Source: Macrolepiota albuminosa (taxonomy: Eukaryota; Basidiomycota; Agaricomycetes; Agaricales; Agaricaceae). From it: a stretch of 64,000 bases of DNA. Position numbers and translations under genes: made by a program. Shown here one piece after another: positions 43,604 through 54,462 of this stretch (its first letter is position 1; each line of letters begins with the position of its first letter). Under the pieces are notes generated by a model. It had not been told where the DNA came from and did no database searches. It saw only the letters and a list, made by a program, of their open reading frames with translations. The stretch is taken from positions 4,758,947 to 4,822,946 of the forward strand of contig JAMWFC010000049.1 of assembly GCA_027475525.1 (NCBI GenBank). The letters are read 5' to 3'.

Positions 43604-45647
43604 ATGGCGTCTACCTCTGTACCACACAATGTCATGTCCCAAGCTACTGTACTAGAAAATTTGCAAGAGGTTGTTGACTACATCGAGTCACGCCTCATTG
43701 CAGCACTTTCCATATTTGGCAATCTTGCGCCAAGTCTTGAAGCGGAAGAGGCATGGATTATCCAGCATCTAGACAAGGAGTTGGTAAGATGACTTCAAAA
43801 TGTGTAAATATATTAGGATCTGACTGTGTGCCATAGAACTTTGTATTGTCATATCTGGGGGCTGCATCACTGAATAATGTGGTCTGCAATGTCCCAGACA
43901 TTATCAAAAGCATGAGCCGATTTTTCCCTCTCCAAAATCAGCAAACTTTGCCCACAGAGATCCTGGAGTTTGTTGATGGCCGTCAAGGTCTTATTAGAAA
44001 TCTGTATGGCTGTGATTGGTGGAACCACATTGGCCGAGAGGATGTTCAGGTCTTAAGCAATGAAACGCTGGAGCATTGCCTTCTCGTACATCAGCAAGGC
44101 TTCCACTCTCTTGAAAGCTTCTTGGCATGCAACCGCCGGCCGCCCATGACATTGCCATCTGATGGATTGGTGTCCGTCCCAGCACCAGATGATTTGCTCC
44201 ATGTGTTTGCAGGTAGCGGATCCACCAGGGGCCACCAGCGGACGCTTCTAGCCCTAGACAAGTGGCGGTCGCTGGATAGGACGGAACATGTGCCAACGGC
44301 CAATGATATGATCCGCCTGTTTGCTGGCAGCAAGTCCGTTGCTGCTTCCGTTGTCAGTTCTGTTGCCAGGTCCGTGGATCCTGCTCGGACGGGCCAATTG
44401 ACAGGCATTGAGTCCCATACCAACAGTATTGATGGTGAGCAGCCTGATCCTCAAGACTGCCTCTCCATGGCGCATCCTACCACTCTCCCTGATGTCGACT
44501 CTCCCCAATGGCCATCCTTGACACATATCGAACCCTCGAACGCACAACATCCATTCCACCACCTCTACAGTCAGAGTAAACCTGGACTGGTGTATGGCCC
44601 TACAATGGAAAACTCTCACGTTGTGGTTCAACCGGCATCCCAACTTCCTTCCGCCCCAGCAGCTCATGTCCGTGGGACATTCAGGGAGCTGGGGGAAACT
44701 GACGACGACCAGGTGGATATCCCTAATCCATCCATTAGTGACCCTGACTTAGAGGGTATCCCTCCTTTGTTCATTCCTGCGGAAGAGGAGACGGAAGACG
44801 AATCTTTGCCGCCTTTGTTCATTCCTGCGGAAGAGGAGACGGAAGACGAATCTTTGCCACCTTTGTTCATTCCTGCGCAAGAGGAGATGGAAGAGGATTC
44901 TTTGCCTCCTTTGTTCATTCCTGCGGAAGAGGAGACCGAAGACAATGATTTGCCCCCTTTGTTCATTCCTGCGGAAGAGGAGATGGACGTGGAGACCATG
45001 GTGGCCGGTGATGGCAGACAAACAGAAGTCCGGAGCGGCGGACGTATGGCGACCAAGGACAAAGAAAACCTTCCGCCGCTATTTCTTGTGACGGCAGAAG
45101 AGATGGATGGAGGCATGGCAGCCGATGACGAAGAAAATCTTCCACCGCTTTTTGATGTAACGGCTCTTCAAATCCCATCTTCCCCCTTCCAACAATCTCC
45201 TTCCCCAACCCTACCTACTGGTAACAATGTCCGGGAGTGGGAGGAATATGAGTCACGTATGACTCGACGTGAGGATCAGAGAAGAATTAACGAATTGTAT
45301 CAACAACGTGAGTATAATTTGGCACTGGTAATCATAGTTAATTTATTTCAACAGAACAAGAATTTCGCGCTAGAGCAAAACATGGTCAATGTAGGCCCAT
45401 TGGCCCTTTCAATCAAGCTGGCCGTACTGATGATGTGTCTGTTGATATGTCAGAGTCACCCTCACCATCTTCATCGTCAGGCCTGATAGCAAAGTATGAA
45501 GACATCACACTTCCCAGACCTCAAGGGCCATATACACCGGACAACTTTGCATTTTTGACAGCAGACTACCTGCTTCATGAGGATTTGTTCTATTCAGACA
45601 CATTACATGAATCTAATGAAGAGGAGGAATACACATCGGATGAGTAA
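43604..45647 (+). CDS. KDZ companion gene with 16-residue acidic repeats
   Basis: Three exons. The first (43604-about 43786) reads MASTSVPHNVMSQATVLENL to IIQHLDKEL. The second starts NFVLSYLGAASLNN and contains WWNHIGREDVQVL, LDKWRSLDRTEHVPTANDMI, a Ser/Pro-rich middle and five 16-residue repeats LPPLFIPAEEETEDES. After a GTGAGT...CAACAG intron at about 45308-45354 the third exon reads QEFRARAKHGQCRPIGPFNQ and ends in an acidic tail NEEEEYTSDE at 45647. I do not recognise the family. The short linear LPPLF-acid motif could be an interaction motif. It lies 199 bp downstream of the transposase in the same orientation. Confidence 0.6.
44758..44997. repeat. 48-bp coding tandem repeat, five copies
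   Basis: Five head-to-tail 48-bp units encode I/L-PPLFIPAEEETEDES; the first two encode identical residues apart from the first position. Two more distant LPPLF copies follow at about 45070 and 45140. Confidence 0.85.
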
Positions 45648-46783
45648 TTTAATCCTTAGTTACTATAATTCTTGGCTTTTCCGTTGGTTATTTTTCGTCA
45701 AGATTAACCGTCCTGTTGTGCCGCTGACGAATCCATTATAAATCCGTTTGATCCGTTACCTCCAGTTGTGCACTAGAAGGAACATAAACTGACAATATTC
45801 TGCTAGACCACAGGACATTCTGTGGATTATACATAAATATCACTCTAGTATTGTGTACTAGGCTACAGCACTTTACTACAGACATTTCAATTAGTTTGGA
45901 CAGGACTCAGGTCCACTAAGATTAACCGTCCCATTGTTTTGTTCTGTTATGCCACTCTCATGAACGCAAAAAACAACACACTCTTCAACGATTACACAAG
46001 GGGGACTCGAACCCTCGAATTGGGCAGTAGAAAGAATATAGACATAAATAACAATTAGTAAAACAAAGTTATGTCATGTCTAATGATGTGCATGAGTGGG
46101 ATTCGAACCCGGCTCTTGTGCACAATATGAAATATCAATGTATCAATATTCCATTCGACCACAGGTCCTTACCAAAAATTAGTACAGTTTACATCTAGTG
46201 CAGAAATGCAGCAGTATAAAAAGACACCATTATACGTCATTATGGTGGACTAGGGAAGTCTGGACTAGGGGAGTCGAACCTGCCACTCCACACAATACTG
46301 AAAATTGAGTGGGTCAGATCAACTACCATAGGCCACTGACAGGCAGGTTTGACCCCCTTCTAAGTAAGCGCCTGTGGTACAATGGAATATTGATAAATTG
46401 ATATTTCATATTGTGCACAAGAGGTGGGTTCGACTCCTGCTAGTGCATATTAGAGCAGCAGGCCGCTGATGTCCGCTAGCATCATTAATGTGATCCGTTT
46501 AAAACTCCAGAGATTTCTGCAGTGGCATGGGTTGATCGTCTTTGCGCATGTGGTCATTCCAGATCTCGTGACTATGCGCAACTTCGGCCAACCCATACCC
46601 GCTTCAGTAATTTCTAGCGTTTTTAACGGATCAACTTGATGATGCTAGCGAGTGATGAACGGATATTTTATTAGGGCTTACAGGCCCTATTAAAATATTT
46701 GTCACTAGCAGGAGTCCAACCCGCCCCTCAATATTCCATTGTCACTATTAGACCCCATTAAGGTGGAGTAGAGGGAGTAGAAC
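45648..46783. other. Subterminal region with scattered tRNA-like modules
   Basis: No gene. B-box or A/B-box modules lie at about 46005-46018 (-, fragment), 46099-46161 (-; GGTTCGAATCC and TGGTCGAATGG), 46269-46279 (-, B box) and 46375-46437 (+; TGGTACAATGG and GGTTCGACTCC). The segment 46366-46680 is a diverged same-strand copy of 58371-58760. An antisense B-box half-module at about 46760 is where the Gypsy element inserted. Confidence 0.5.
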
Positions 46784-46959
46784 TGTAACGGAGTCATCCA
46801 TAGTACCATCAGCGTCAACGACGCTGTAATCAATTAGTAGTGTATTACGTAAGATAACGTCTTGTTTTCGCACTAAGTACTAGTCAAATCTGATATTGCG
46901 GTCTGATTTAGCACTGTGTGAAATACACAGATAGTTCTAACTAGTAACCACAGGTTACA
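46784..46959 (+). repeat. 5' LTR of the Gypsy element
   Basis: 176 bp, TGTAACGGAG...AGGTTACA. Differs from the 3' LTR by A/G (46800) and T/C (46841). Followed by a T-rich leader (46960-47070); no primer-binding site could be assigned by eye. Confidence 0.95.
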
Positions 46960-47070
46960 TTTTTTTAAATCTTCTGCTATCGGCTTTAGACTCTAGGCTT
47001 GTTACCGACTAGGCAACTCTCATCAAAACCTCTCGATTCTCTGTTGGCATCACGCTGAAAACGTGCTTCC

Positions 47071-47964
47071 ATGACTGGCTCTCTTGATCCGGATCCTCCG
47101 TTCTCAGCTGCAGACGCAGGTGACTTACCTGTGCTTCAGGCTGTGAAGACGCAATCTGCGTCAGCATACCAACCCCCGCCAAAGCGGGACGAAAAGACTC
47201 CTCGCGATGTCAGCGCGAGCTATGGAATGCCTGGTGGGCTATCCGTATCACGGATGATGTCCATTGTACGACCTGGTGGAAAACCAGGAGATAGATCCGC
47301 GGTCTCAGGAGTGTCGCTGCCAGCGAGTCAAATGCCCTCACTGATGTATCCGGTATTGCCCGAGAGCTCTTCAGCTCCCTCGGAGGGTCAACCGGACGTT
47401 ACCCAGTACTCGGAATTGGTACAAGGCAGCGCGTTTGCGCATAGCACCCCATTCCGGACTGCATCTACGGAACGGCATTTGGAATATGTGGCCAATGCTG
47501 CCACTGAACCGGGACCGTCGTCGTTGACGACACAAGTACAGAAGCAAGGACCAGCAATAGTGGTCAGTAGGGAAGACGACAATGTCGTAAGGTTGGACAA
47601 GGCGTTAACAACGCCTGGAAGTCCAGAGTTGCACCGATGAGCCGGCAAACAGCCGCAAGTGAGGCATGACGGCCTCAGGAGAGTTATGGACTTAGAGTCC
47701 GAGTTGGAGTCCTCAGATGATGAGGAAAGCAAAAGGTCGCATTTGACCTTATCTATCCAGTTGCAGCTAGTATTGGACCGATATCCGGCGGTCGTGAAGG
47801 AATCGACGCGAAAGTGTCTTCAGCTTTATGTAGTGAAGCACTTACAGTTGCTGGCGGCTAGGAGCCACGATGTACCCCGTGCAGATTCGAGTGAATATAT
47901 CGAATTGTTTGTGCGCATCTTCGAACTCGAAGTAGTGGAATACCTTAAGCGCAAAGCGGCGTGA
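47071..47964 (+). CDS. Gypsy ORF0, upstream of gag, with internal TGA
   Basis: An open frame of 298 codons interrupted once by TGA 47638-47640, starting at ATG 47071. The first part is Pro/Ser-rich with no domain recognised. After the TGA it reads ESELESSDDEESKRSHLTLS, then helical KESTRKCLQLYVVKHLQLLA and ELFVRIFELEVVEYLKRKAA, and ends with TGA 47962-47964. The next frame, gag, is in the same phase. Either this is an N-terminal part of gag disrupted by two CGA-to-TGA changes or a separate leader protein. Its composition is unlike host genes nearby. Confidence 0.55.
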
Positions 47965-48012
47965 GGGTCAGCAGTCTCAACGGCTACTCCAGCCAACTCC
48001 GTAGAATGTGAG

Positions 48013-50559
48013 ATGAGTGTGCGCAGACGAGCGCCACTAATCGCGGACGCGATGGAATTGCTCAATGCGCCTCGTCAGGCTGATGAGTCTCAGCAAGACT
48101 ACATTTGGCGCCAGAACGCCGCAAACCGTCAACGCATTGTTAGCGGAGTGCCTCAGCAGGCATTGTCTGAGGTGGAGACTGTAACGATGACTCCGGCAGA
48201 GCCAGAGGCAGCACTTGCAGTGCAGGAGGTTAAGACACCTCGTAAGCAAGTTACAATCAAGGAAGAGGTGGACAAAGTCCACATTCTTGAGGAGCAAACG
48301 CGACCACGACGCGTCCACCTAGTGGACAACTGGAATGAACGCGTCAATTACCAAAGGATACGCAACCAGGACTTGCGCGATCATGGTGAGTCGTTCATTG
48401 ACGACCAGGGGGTAGTCTTTGAAGGGCGTGAGGGCGTAACGCCTGTCGATGACATGCGGCGACAATTCGTGGCTCGGACTGCTGAACCGGACAGAGATCC
48501 GGGTGGTAGTGACGACAGTAGTGGTCACTACGAACGGAGGGAGCCAAATCGTCGCAATCATGACGGTGGAGATTGTGATTGTAGGAATGACGATCAGGAC
48601 GATAATAATCGTCGTGACAGGGGCAGGCAGGCTGGTGGATTACCAGCAGAGCAACAAGTGAGGCAACAGCCCACCGCACGGCCGGAAAGAGTGGTCAATG
48701 AGCACCTGTTTCGCAGTCCTCAGGCATTTTCGATGCCCGCACCTCATGATTTGCGTGAAACTACGCCGGGAATGAATGAAGCGGTCAGGATCCATATGGA
48801 TCATATGCATGACCGCCTCACTCGTCTGGTGGATGACTCCCTTGGAGTCAGATTTAAGTTCCCTGCTGGGGTAAGCCCCCGTAAATCCGATGGTAAGCAC
48901 ATACGTGCGTACGCTGGAGGACATAGGTTCTCGCAACTGGAGGACTGGGCCATGGACGTGTGCTACCACCTCGCAGCCTGCTGCTATGGTGGAGACAACA
49001 TGGACCAGGAAAGGATATTCGTGCTACACGAATTTATGGAAGGAGAGGCTCGGAATTGGTTCCGTCGCCATGTTCTCCACATTAATCGCGACAAATCGCA
49101 CTGGACGTTTAAAGAGGTCCTGATAGGACTGTATAATCGGTTCGTTAACGCTGCTACGATGCAGGAAGCTCGCGATGCCTTTAGAAAGGCAGTGTATGAC
49201 GCTAAGACTGGCGTCCAGACCTTTTATGATGACCTTGTGGGTCATGCACAGAATATGGCCGTCTATCCAGACGAATACACTATCCGCGAGACATTCCTGG
49301 ACGGAATACCCGCAGACATGAGGAGAGCGTTGATACGCGACGATAACTTGTCTCTGGAGGTCAACACTGTGACTGAATTTTTGGCGTATGCCATCCGTTA
49401 TGAGCAGTCGACACGGACTGCAAACCATTATGAGCAGCGTAGTTCACGCCGAGGACCAGTGAACCGTCAGGCAGTGAAGGTGGGAACCTTCCTAGCCAAG
49501 CGGACGGAGATGGAGAACAATCGCAATCCGCGATTCGTGGTTCGCAAGACAATTCCTGGAGGCCAACGGCCTCGATCGAAACCTGCTGGACAATTGCCAG
49601 CGAAGGACAGTCGACCCATTTCGGGTCAGAATCAAGTAGCACCAAGAGGAGTAGTGGCGCCTGCAGCGCGTATGGCGGGTAAAACTGCTGGAGTTCCAGG
49701 AGTGGGCCAGAGAAGGCCTGCCGGGGACCCCTCAGCGTGCTACAATTGTGGCAGGAGCGGGCACTTTGCTAAGGAGTGTCCCGCCCCTCCTAAGGCACAC
49801 ATCCGAGCGGCCCATACGGCTGCGGCACTGAGCGATGTCGTCAGTGATGACGAGGACGATGAAATCGTCGAGGAAACCGAGGAGGAGCTGCAAGCAGAGG
49901 CTGACGGGTCGGAAGTGGATGACGCTGAGAGCGTCCAGATTGATGGCGATGAATACGTCGCAGTGGATGTGTACGACAGCGACTACTATGCTCGTGATGA
50001 CGAGGAGGAACACCTGTTTGCACTGACGGAGTGCCGTGGAGATCAGCGCGTCCGAATGAGACGCGTAACCCTGCAGAAGGCAACTAATAAGTTGCAGCGG
50101 CCACACTATACTCCTGAAGAGAAGGAGTGCCTGGTCACGTATGTTGATGTCAACGGACATCCGGCATGGACGTTGTGGGACTCCGGGAGTACCACTACGG
50201 GCATTACGCCCCAGTTTGCTCACATCAACGCGATTCGCGTTCATGAACTGGAGGAGCCCTTGATGCTCCAGCTGGGGACTGTGGGGAGTTGCGCTATGGT
50301 GCAGTTTGGCGCGGAGGTGAAAATAAAGACGTCAGGAACGTCGACGAAGGAATACGTGGATATAGCGAATTTTGATCGCTATGACATGATTATCGGTACG
50401 CTGTTCATGCGTAAGAACAAGGTGTTGCTGGATTTCATGAACGACATGGTCGTTGTGAATGGTACGCCGCTGAAGGCGGAGAAAGTGGTGTTGAACGATA
50501 CAGATGGTCGTTTGAGGCGCTATCGCGCAACTGAGAAGCGGCGTGATGAGCGCAACTGA
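48013..50559 (+). CDS. Gypsy gag-protease
   Basis: 848 residues. The capsid-like retrotransposon gag region reads RFSQLEDWAMDVCYHLAACC to EGEARNWFRRHVL and FKEVLIGLYNRFVN (about residues 310-400). A zinc knuckle CYNCGRSGHFAKEC lies at about residue 577. An acidic linker then leads to an aspartic protease with WTLWDSGSTTTGITPQF (catalytic DSG, about residue 723) and the downstream MIIGTLFMRKNKVLL flap/Ile-Gly region. The frame ends at TGA 50557-50559, which is followed directly by CTAG, and the pol frame continues in phase. Gag packages the RNA and the protease matures the polyprotein. Confidence 0.92.
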   Translation: MSVRRRAPLIADAMELLNAPRQADESQQDYIWRQNAANRQRIVSGVPQQALSEVETVTMTPAEPEAALAVQEVKTPRKQVTIKEEVDKVHILEEQTRPRRVHLVDNWNERVNYQRIRNQDLRDHGESFIDDQGVVFEGREGVTPVDDMRRQFVARTAEPDRDPGGSDDSSGHYERREPNRRNHDGGDCDCRNDDQDDNNRRDRGRQAGGLPAEQQVRQQPTARPERVVNEHLFRSPQAFSMPAPHDLRETTPGMNEAVRIHMDHMHDRLTRLVDDSLGVRFKFPAGVSPRKSDGKHIRAYAGGHRFSQLEDWAMDVCYHLAACCYGGDNMDQERIFVLHEFMEGEARNWFRRHVLHINRDKSHWTFKEVLIGLYNRFVNAATMQEARDAFRKAVYDAKTGVQTFYDDLVGHAQNMAVYPDEYTIRETFLDGIPADMRRALIRDDNLSLEVNTVTEFLAYAIRYEQSTRTANHYEQRSSRRGPVNRQAVKVGTFLAKRTEMENNRNPRFVVRKTIPGGQRPRSKPAGQLPAKDSRPISGQNQVAPRGVVAPAARMAGKTAGVPGVGQRRPAGDPSACYNCGRSGHFAKECPAPPKAHIRAAHTAAALSDVVSDDEDDEIVEETEEELQAEADGSEVDDAESVQIDGDEYVAVDVYDSDYYARDDEEEHLFALTECRGDQRVRMRRVTLQKATNKLQRPHYTPEEKECLVTYVDVNGHPAWTLWDSGSTTTGITPQFAHINAIRVHELEEPLMLQLGTVGSCAMVQFGAEVKIKTSGTSTKEYVDIANFDRYDMIIGTLFMRKNKVLLDFMNDMVVVNGTPLKAEKVVLNDTDGRLRRYRATEKRRDERN

Positions 50560-50563
50560 CTAG
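50557..50563 (+). promoter_or_regulatory. Candidate stop-codon readthrough site UGA-CUAG
   Basis: Sequence AAC-TGA-CTA-GAT joins gag-protease to pol in the same frame, with no other stop before pol. UGA-CUAG is an established efficient readthrough context in eukaryotes. It would yield a minor gag-pol fusion instead of a frameshift. Confidence 0.6.
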
Positions 50564-50592
50564 ATGGTCGCAGGAGAGCGACTGTTCAGGAG

Positions 50593-53500
50593 GTGGAGGA
50601 CGAACAGGCCCCACCGAAAAGCCTGCCGGCTGATTTGCCGGCTATACTGATGACTGAGGAAGAGTTTCAAGGAACTCTGAAGAAGGGGAAGCACCCGGAT
50701 GTGACTGGGTGTACCAATGGAAAGCCTAAACAGGCTGTGCAGTGCAAGAATGAGCGTAGTAAACGCGTGGTGGAGTCGCTGGAATGCCAGCCGACTAGCT
50801 CTCGAGTAAAGGTGGAGGATCTCGTCAAGGACGAGGGATACAGTACGATGGGAACTGTGGGTAGCACTAGGTCGCTAATGGATCGACCAGTGCCTCGGCC
50901 AGGAGTGCAATGGGCGTATGACCCACGAATGCCATGGGAGTGGAACGAGCTGGTAGCGTCAATGGTGACGCAGGCTATGGGAAGTGGGCAAGCGACCCAG
51001 ACGGGAGAAGTGTACCGTCATGCACGAGAGGACGAGATATCTGAAACATTGGATATTGTATTTGACGGATTCTCGCTGAAGGCGAGGAGTGTGCAGTCGT
51101 CGGCGAGTACGACGAGGAAACAACCGGTTGTAAGGTTGAATCCGGGAGACCTCACAGAGGAGCACGTACGTGCCTTACGGGAGCGATTTGAACCAAAGGT
51201 TCAGCCGCGTATAGCACGCGTAGCCAAAGGAAAAGGCAAGGCTTTGAGCCTTACAGAGGAGGATATTCCTCGATTGCGCCAGCAATGGCAACGGGAGTTC
51301 GCTGATATCGTCAATGGAACGAAGGAGGAGCTTCCTCCGTGGCGGGAGGTTAATCATGAGATCAACCTCATTGACGATAACAAGCAGTACAAGTATCATT
51401 TGCCTCGCTGCCCACGAGCACTTCAGGATCAACTTCGTGAAAAGACGAATAGATACATAAACGCGAAGTGGTGGGAACCACGACCAGCGGTGCAAGCTGC
51501 ACCATTGCTTTGTATCCCCAAGAAGGATGGAACGTTGTGGACGGCATTGGATGCGCGACAGCGCAATGATAATACCGTCAAGGATGTAACACCTCTTCCA
51601 GATCAGGAAGTGATACGAGAAGATGTCGCGACAGCGAAGTATCGGTCGAAAATCGACCTCACAGACGCGTACGAACAGGTTCGCATCCGCGAGGAGGATA
51701 TACCGAAGACACTGTTCTCGTCCCTGATGGGGACGTTCGTGAGTAACATCATGCAGATTGGTGATTGTAATGCACCGGCGACATTTCAGAGGTTAATGAC
51801 CTCAATCTTCCGAGATGTAATCGGGAAGTTTATGCACGTCTATTTAGACGATATATTCATATTTTCTGACTCCATTGAGGAGCATGAGCAGCACCTACGA
51901 GTCGTATTTGAACGACTACGGAAGGCCAGCCTCTATCTCAAATGGAAGAAGTGCGAGTTGTACGCAACGAGTATAGATTGTCTCGGTCACGTCATTGACG
52001 AGAAGGGCATTCATCCTGATATGGATAAGCTCGACCGAATCCGAGAGTGGCGTACTCCACGCACATATAATGATATCCAACGATTTGTCGGACTGGTGAA
52101 CTATATTGGCAATTTCTTGCCAGACGTCACTGCATACACTGGGCCACTTATGGCCATGACCCAGAATGGGTCACCGTTTCATTGGAGACCGCTGCATCAG
52201 CGGTGTTTTGAGATGATTAAGCGCATATGCGCGAAAACGCCGGTCATCTGGCCAATTGACCCACGCATCGACGAGCCCATCTGGCTCATTTGCAATGCGT
52301 CGAAGACTGGGGTTGGGGCCATGTTTGGCCAGGGTAAAACATGGCAGACTTGCCGACCAGCGGGATTTATGTCCCGTAAATTCACTGCTGCTCAGCAGAA
52401 TTATGCTGTGCACGAGTTAGAAACACTCGCAATACTGGAAGCCCTCCTAAAGTGGGAGGATAAACTGATGGGATATAAGATCCATATTATCACGGATCAC
52501 AAAGCACTAGAGTTCTTCAAGACTCAGGTGCACCTGTCTCCGCGACAACGTCGCTGGATCGACTACATGTTGCGGTATCAGTTCGACATCACCTATGTAA
52601 AAGGTGAACTGAACAAAGTGGCGGATTGCCTATCTCGATATTTTGAGAGTGATACTCAAGATGACGTCCATGACGCGCATGACTATGTCCAGGCGGACAA
52701 ACGTATTGACCCAGAGGGCGAGGATTTGCCTCTGCATCGATTCCACAAAATCAGGGAACATAGGGTCGAGCTACGTGCCATGCGAGCGCAGGAAACACGT
52801 CGCAGTAAGCGACTGCAGGAGCAGCGAGAGACTCGCGATATCGAGGCTCAGGTGCTAGTGGACCATGAGGCCCCTCAGCCAAGGGAAGAGATGAGGCAAG
52901 AGGTGCCTATGAGAGGTACTGATATGACGCTCCAGCAAGCGCTGGAGTCACAGGACCATACGCCTGCACCGGCCGACTTAGGCAATGCGCAATTCCGCAC
53001 ACGTATCCAGCAAGGATACAAGGATGATAATCTCTTCTTAGAGATTCTGAACAATATCCAAGCGCATCCGCGCTTCAGGACGGAGCAGCAGCTTGTCTAC
53101 CTTACCAGACCCACGGGGTCCAAAGTCATCTGCATTCCCCGGGAGAGGTCGTTGATTACGACTATCCTGGACCAGGCCCATAAAGTAGTGGGCCACTTCG
53201 GAACTCAGAAAACGCTGGACTATGTGCGACGCTGGTACTGGTGGCCGCAAATGGCCAAAGAGACGAGCCAATTCTGCTCGACATGCGAGCTATGTCAACA
53301 GTCGAAAGTGTCGACTTTGAAGCCACCAGGAAAGCTGCATTCGCTACCCATCCCGGTCAAACCTTGGGATTCGATTGGGATGGACTTTATAGGTCCGTTC
53401 CCCGAGTCGAAAGGCTTTAACTACCTCTGGGTAGTGATCTGCAGAATGACCAGTATGGTCCATCTCATTCCGGTGAGAACCACCATGACCGCGTCAGACT

Positions 53501-54462
53501 TGTCGTGGATCTATCTCAAGGAGATAGTACGTCTTCATGGACTGCCCAGCTCGATCGTGAGCGATCAAGATGCTAAGTTTACTTCCAAATGGTGGAAGGA
53601 GTTGCACAAGCTGCTAGGAGCAAAGTTGCTCATGTCGACATCATTTCATCCGCAAACGGATGGTCAAACGGAACGTGCGAATAGAAATATCGCGCAAATC
53701 TTGCGAGCGTTCGTACGTCCTGATCAGAAGGACTGGGTGGATAGATGTCCACTCGTGGAATTCGCGATAAACGCGAGTATATCGGAAACCACAGGGTACT
53801 CACCCTTTGAACTCAACAATGGCTACATGCCATCCATGATTCGTGAACTTCGTACGGACGAAGTTATTCATGTGGGAGTCAAGCAGTTTGCGTGCAACGC
53901 GCTAAGGAATCTGGCAGATGCCCATGATGCGATTATAGAATCGCGCGTCTGGCAAACCAAACATGCGAATAATCGCAGACGCGAGGAACCAGACATTGAG
54001 AAAGGGAACCTAGTGTACCTTTCTACGAAGAACCTAAACCTGCCGAAAGGCAGAGCGAGTAAGTTGTGTCCAAAGTGGATTGGACCGTATAAGGTCCTTG
54101 AAGCGGAGCCGAGCACGTCTAACTACGTGCTGGAACTACCCCATGCGCTGCAAGCGCGAAGGATAGTCCCCAAATTTCATGTGTCGCTATTGCGACCGTA
54201 TATGGCCAGTAGTGATGCGCTCTTTCCTAATCGAGCAACTCCGGAGCCGTATGATTTTGGAACTGGTAATGACCAGGAGTGGTTCGTAGATGACCTGATA
54301 GGTCATCGTTGGACAAGGGGAAGCCTCGAATTCGAGGTAAGGTGGAGCTTAGGTGATACTACCTGGGAACCGCTAGTAAACTGCAAAGACCTTGCAGCGA
54401 TGGATAGGTATCTAGAGCTGCAGGGCGTGAAACGCCCTCAGCAGCTAGCAAAACACGCGTAA
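50593..54462 (+). CDS. Gypsy pol: reverse transcriptase, RNase H, integrase, chromodomain
   Basis: About 1290 residues, open throughout and in phase with gag. Reverse transcriptase: YRSKIDLTDAYEQVRI and VYLDDIFIFSD (YxDD box as YLDD). RNase H: ICNASKTGVGAMFGQG, where the usual catalytic Asp is Asn, then YAVHELETLAILEAL, ITDHKALEFF and NKVADCLSRY. Integrase: zinc HKVVGHFGTQKTLDYVRR with CSTCELCQQSK; catalytic Asp in GMDFIGPF, Asp in SIVSDQDAKF and Glu in DGQTERANRN. Chromodomain at the end: WFVDDLIGHRWTRG, EVRWSLGDTTWEPL. Chromodomains steer integration to marked chromatin. ATG 50593 is a formal start only, since translation probably continues from gag. Confidence 0.95.
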   Translation: MEDEQAPPKSLPADLPAILMTEEEFQGTLKKGKHPDVTGCTNGKPKQAVQCKNERSKRVVESLECQPTSSRVKVEDLVKDEGYSTMGTVGSTRSLMDRPVPRPGVQWAYDPRMPWEWNELVASMVTQAMGSGQATQTGEVYRHAREDEISETLDIVFDGFSLKARSVQSSASTTRKQPVVRLNPGDLTEEHVRALRERFEPKVQPRIARVAKGKGKALSLTEEDIPRLRQQWQREFADIVNGTKEELPPWREVNHEINLIDDNKQYKYHLPRCPRALQDQLREKTNRYINAKWWEPRPAVQAAPLLCIPKKDGTLWTALDARQRNDNTVKDVTPLPDQEVIREDVATAKYRSKIDLTDAYEQVRIREEDIPKTLFSSLMGTFVSNIMQIGDCNAPATFQRLMTSIFRDVIGKFMHVYLDDIFIFSDSIEEHEQHLRVVFERLRKASLYLKWKKCELYATSIDCLGHVIDEKGIHPDMDKLDRIREWRTPRTYNDIQRFVGLVNYIGNFLPDVTAYTGPLMAMTQNGSPFHWRPLHQRCFEMIKRICAKTPVIWPIDPRIDEPIWLICNASKTGVGAMFGQGKTWQTCRPAGFMSRKFTAAQQNYAVHELETLAILEALLKWEDKLMGYKIHIITDHKALEFFKTQVHLSPRQRRWIDYMLRYQFDITYVKGELNKVADCLSRYFESDTQDDVHDAHDYVQADKRIDPEGEDLPLHRFHKIREHRVELRAMRAQETRRSKRLQEQRETRDIEAQVLVDHEAPQPREEMRQEVPMRGTDMTLQQALESQDHTPAPADLGNAQFRTRIQQGYKDDNLFLEILNNIQAHPRFRTEQQLVYLTRPTGSKVICIPRERSLITTILDQAHKVVGHFGTQKTLDYVRRWYWWPQMAKETSQFCSTCELCQQSKVSTLKPPGKLHSLPIPVKPWDSIGMDFIGPFPESKGFNYLWVVICRMTSMVHLIPVRTTMTASDLSWIYLKEIVRLHGLPSSIVSDQDAKFTSKWWKELHKLLGAKLLMSTSFHPQTDGQTERANRNIAQILRAFVRPDQKDWVDRCPLVEFAINASISETTGYSPFELNNGYMPSMIRELRTDEVIHVGVKQFACNALRNLADAHDAIIESRVWQTKHANNRRREEPDIEKGNLVYLSTKNLNLPKGRASKLCPKWIGPYKVLEAEPSTSNYVLELPHALQARRIVPKFHVSLLRPYMASSDALFPNRATPEPYDFGTGNDQEWFVDDLIGHRWTRGSLEFEVRWSLGDTTWEPLVNCKDLAAMDRYLELQGVKRPQQLAKHA

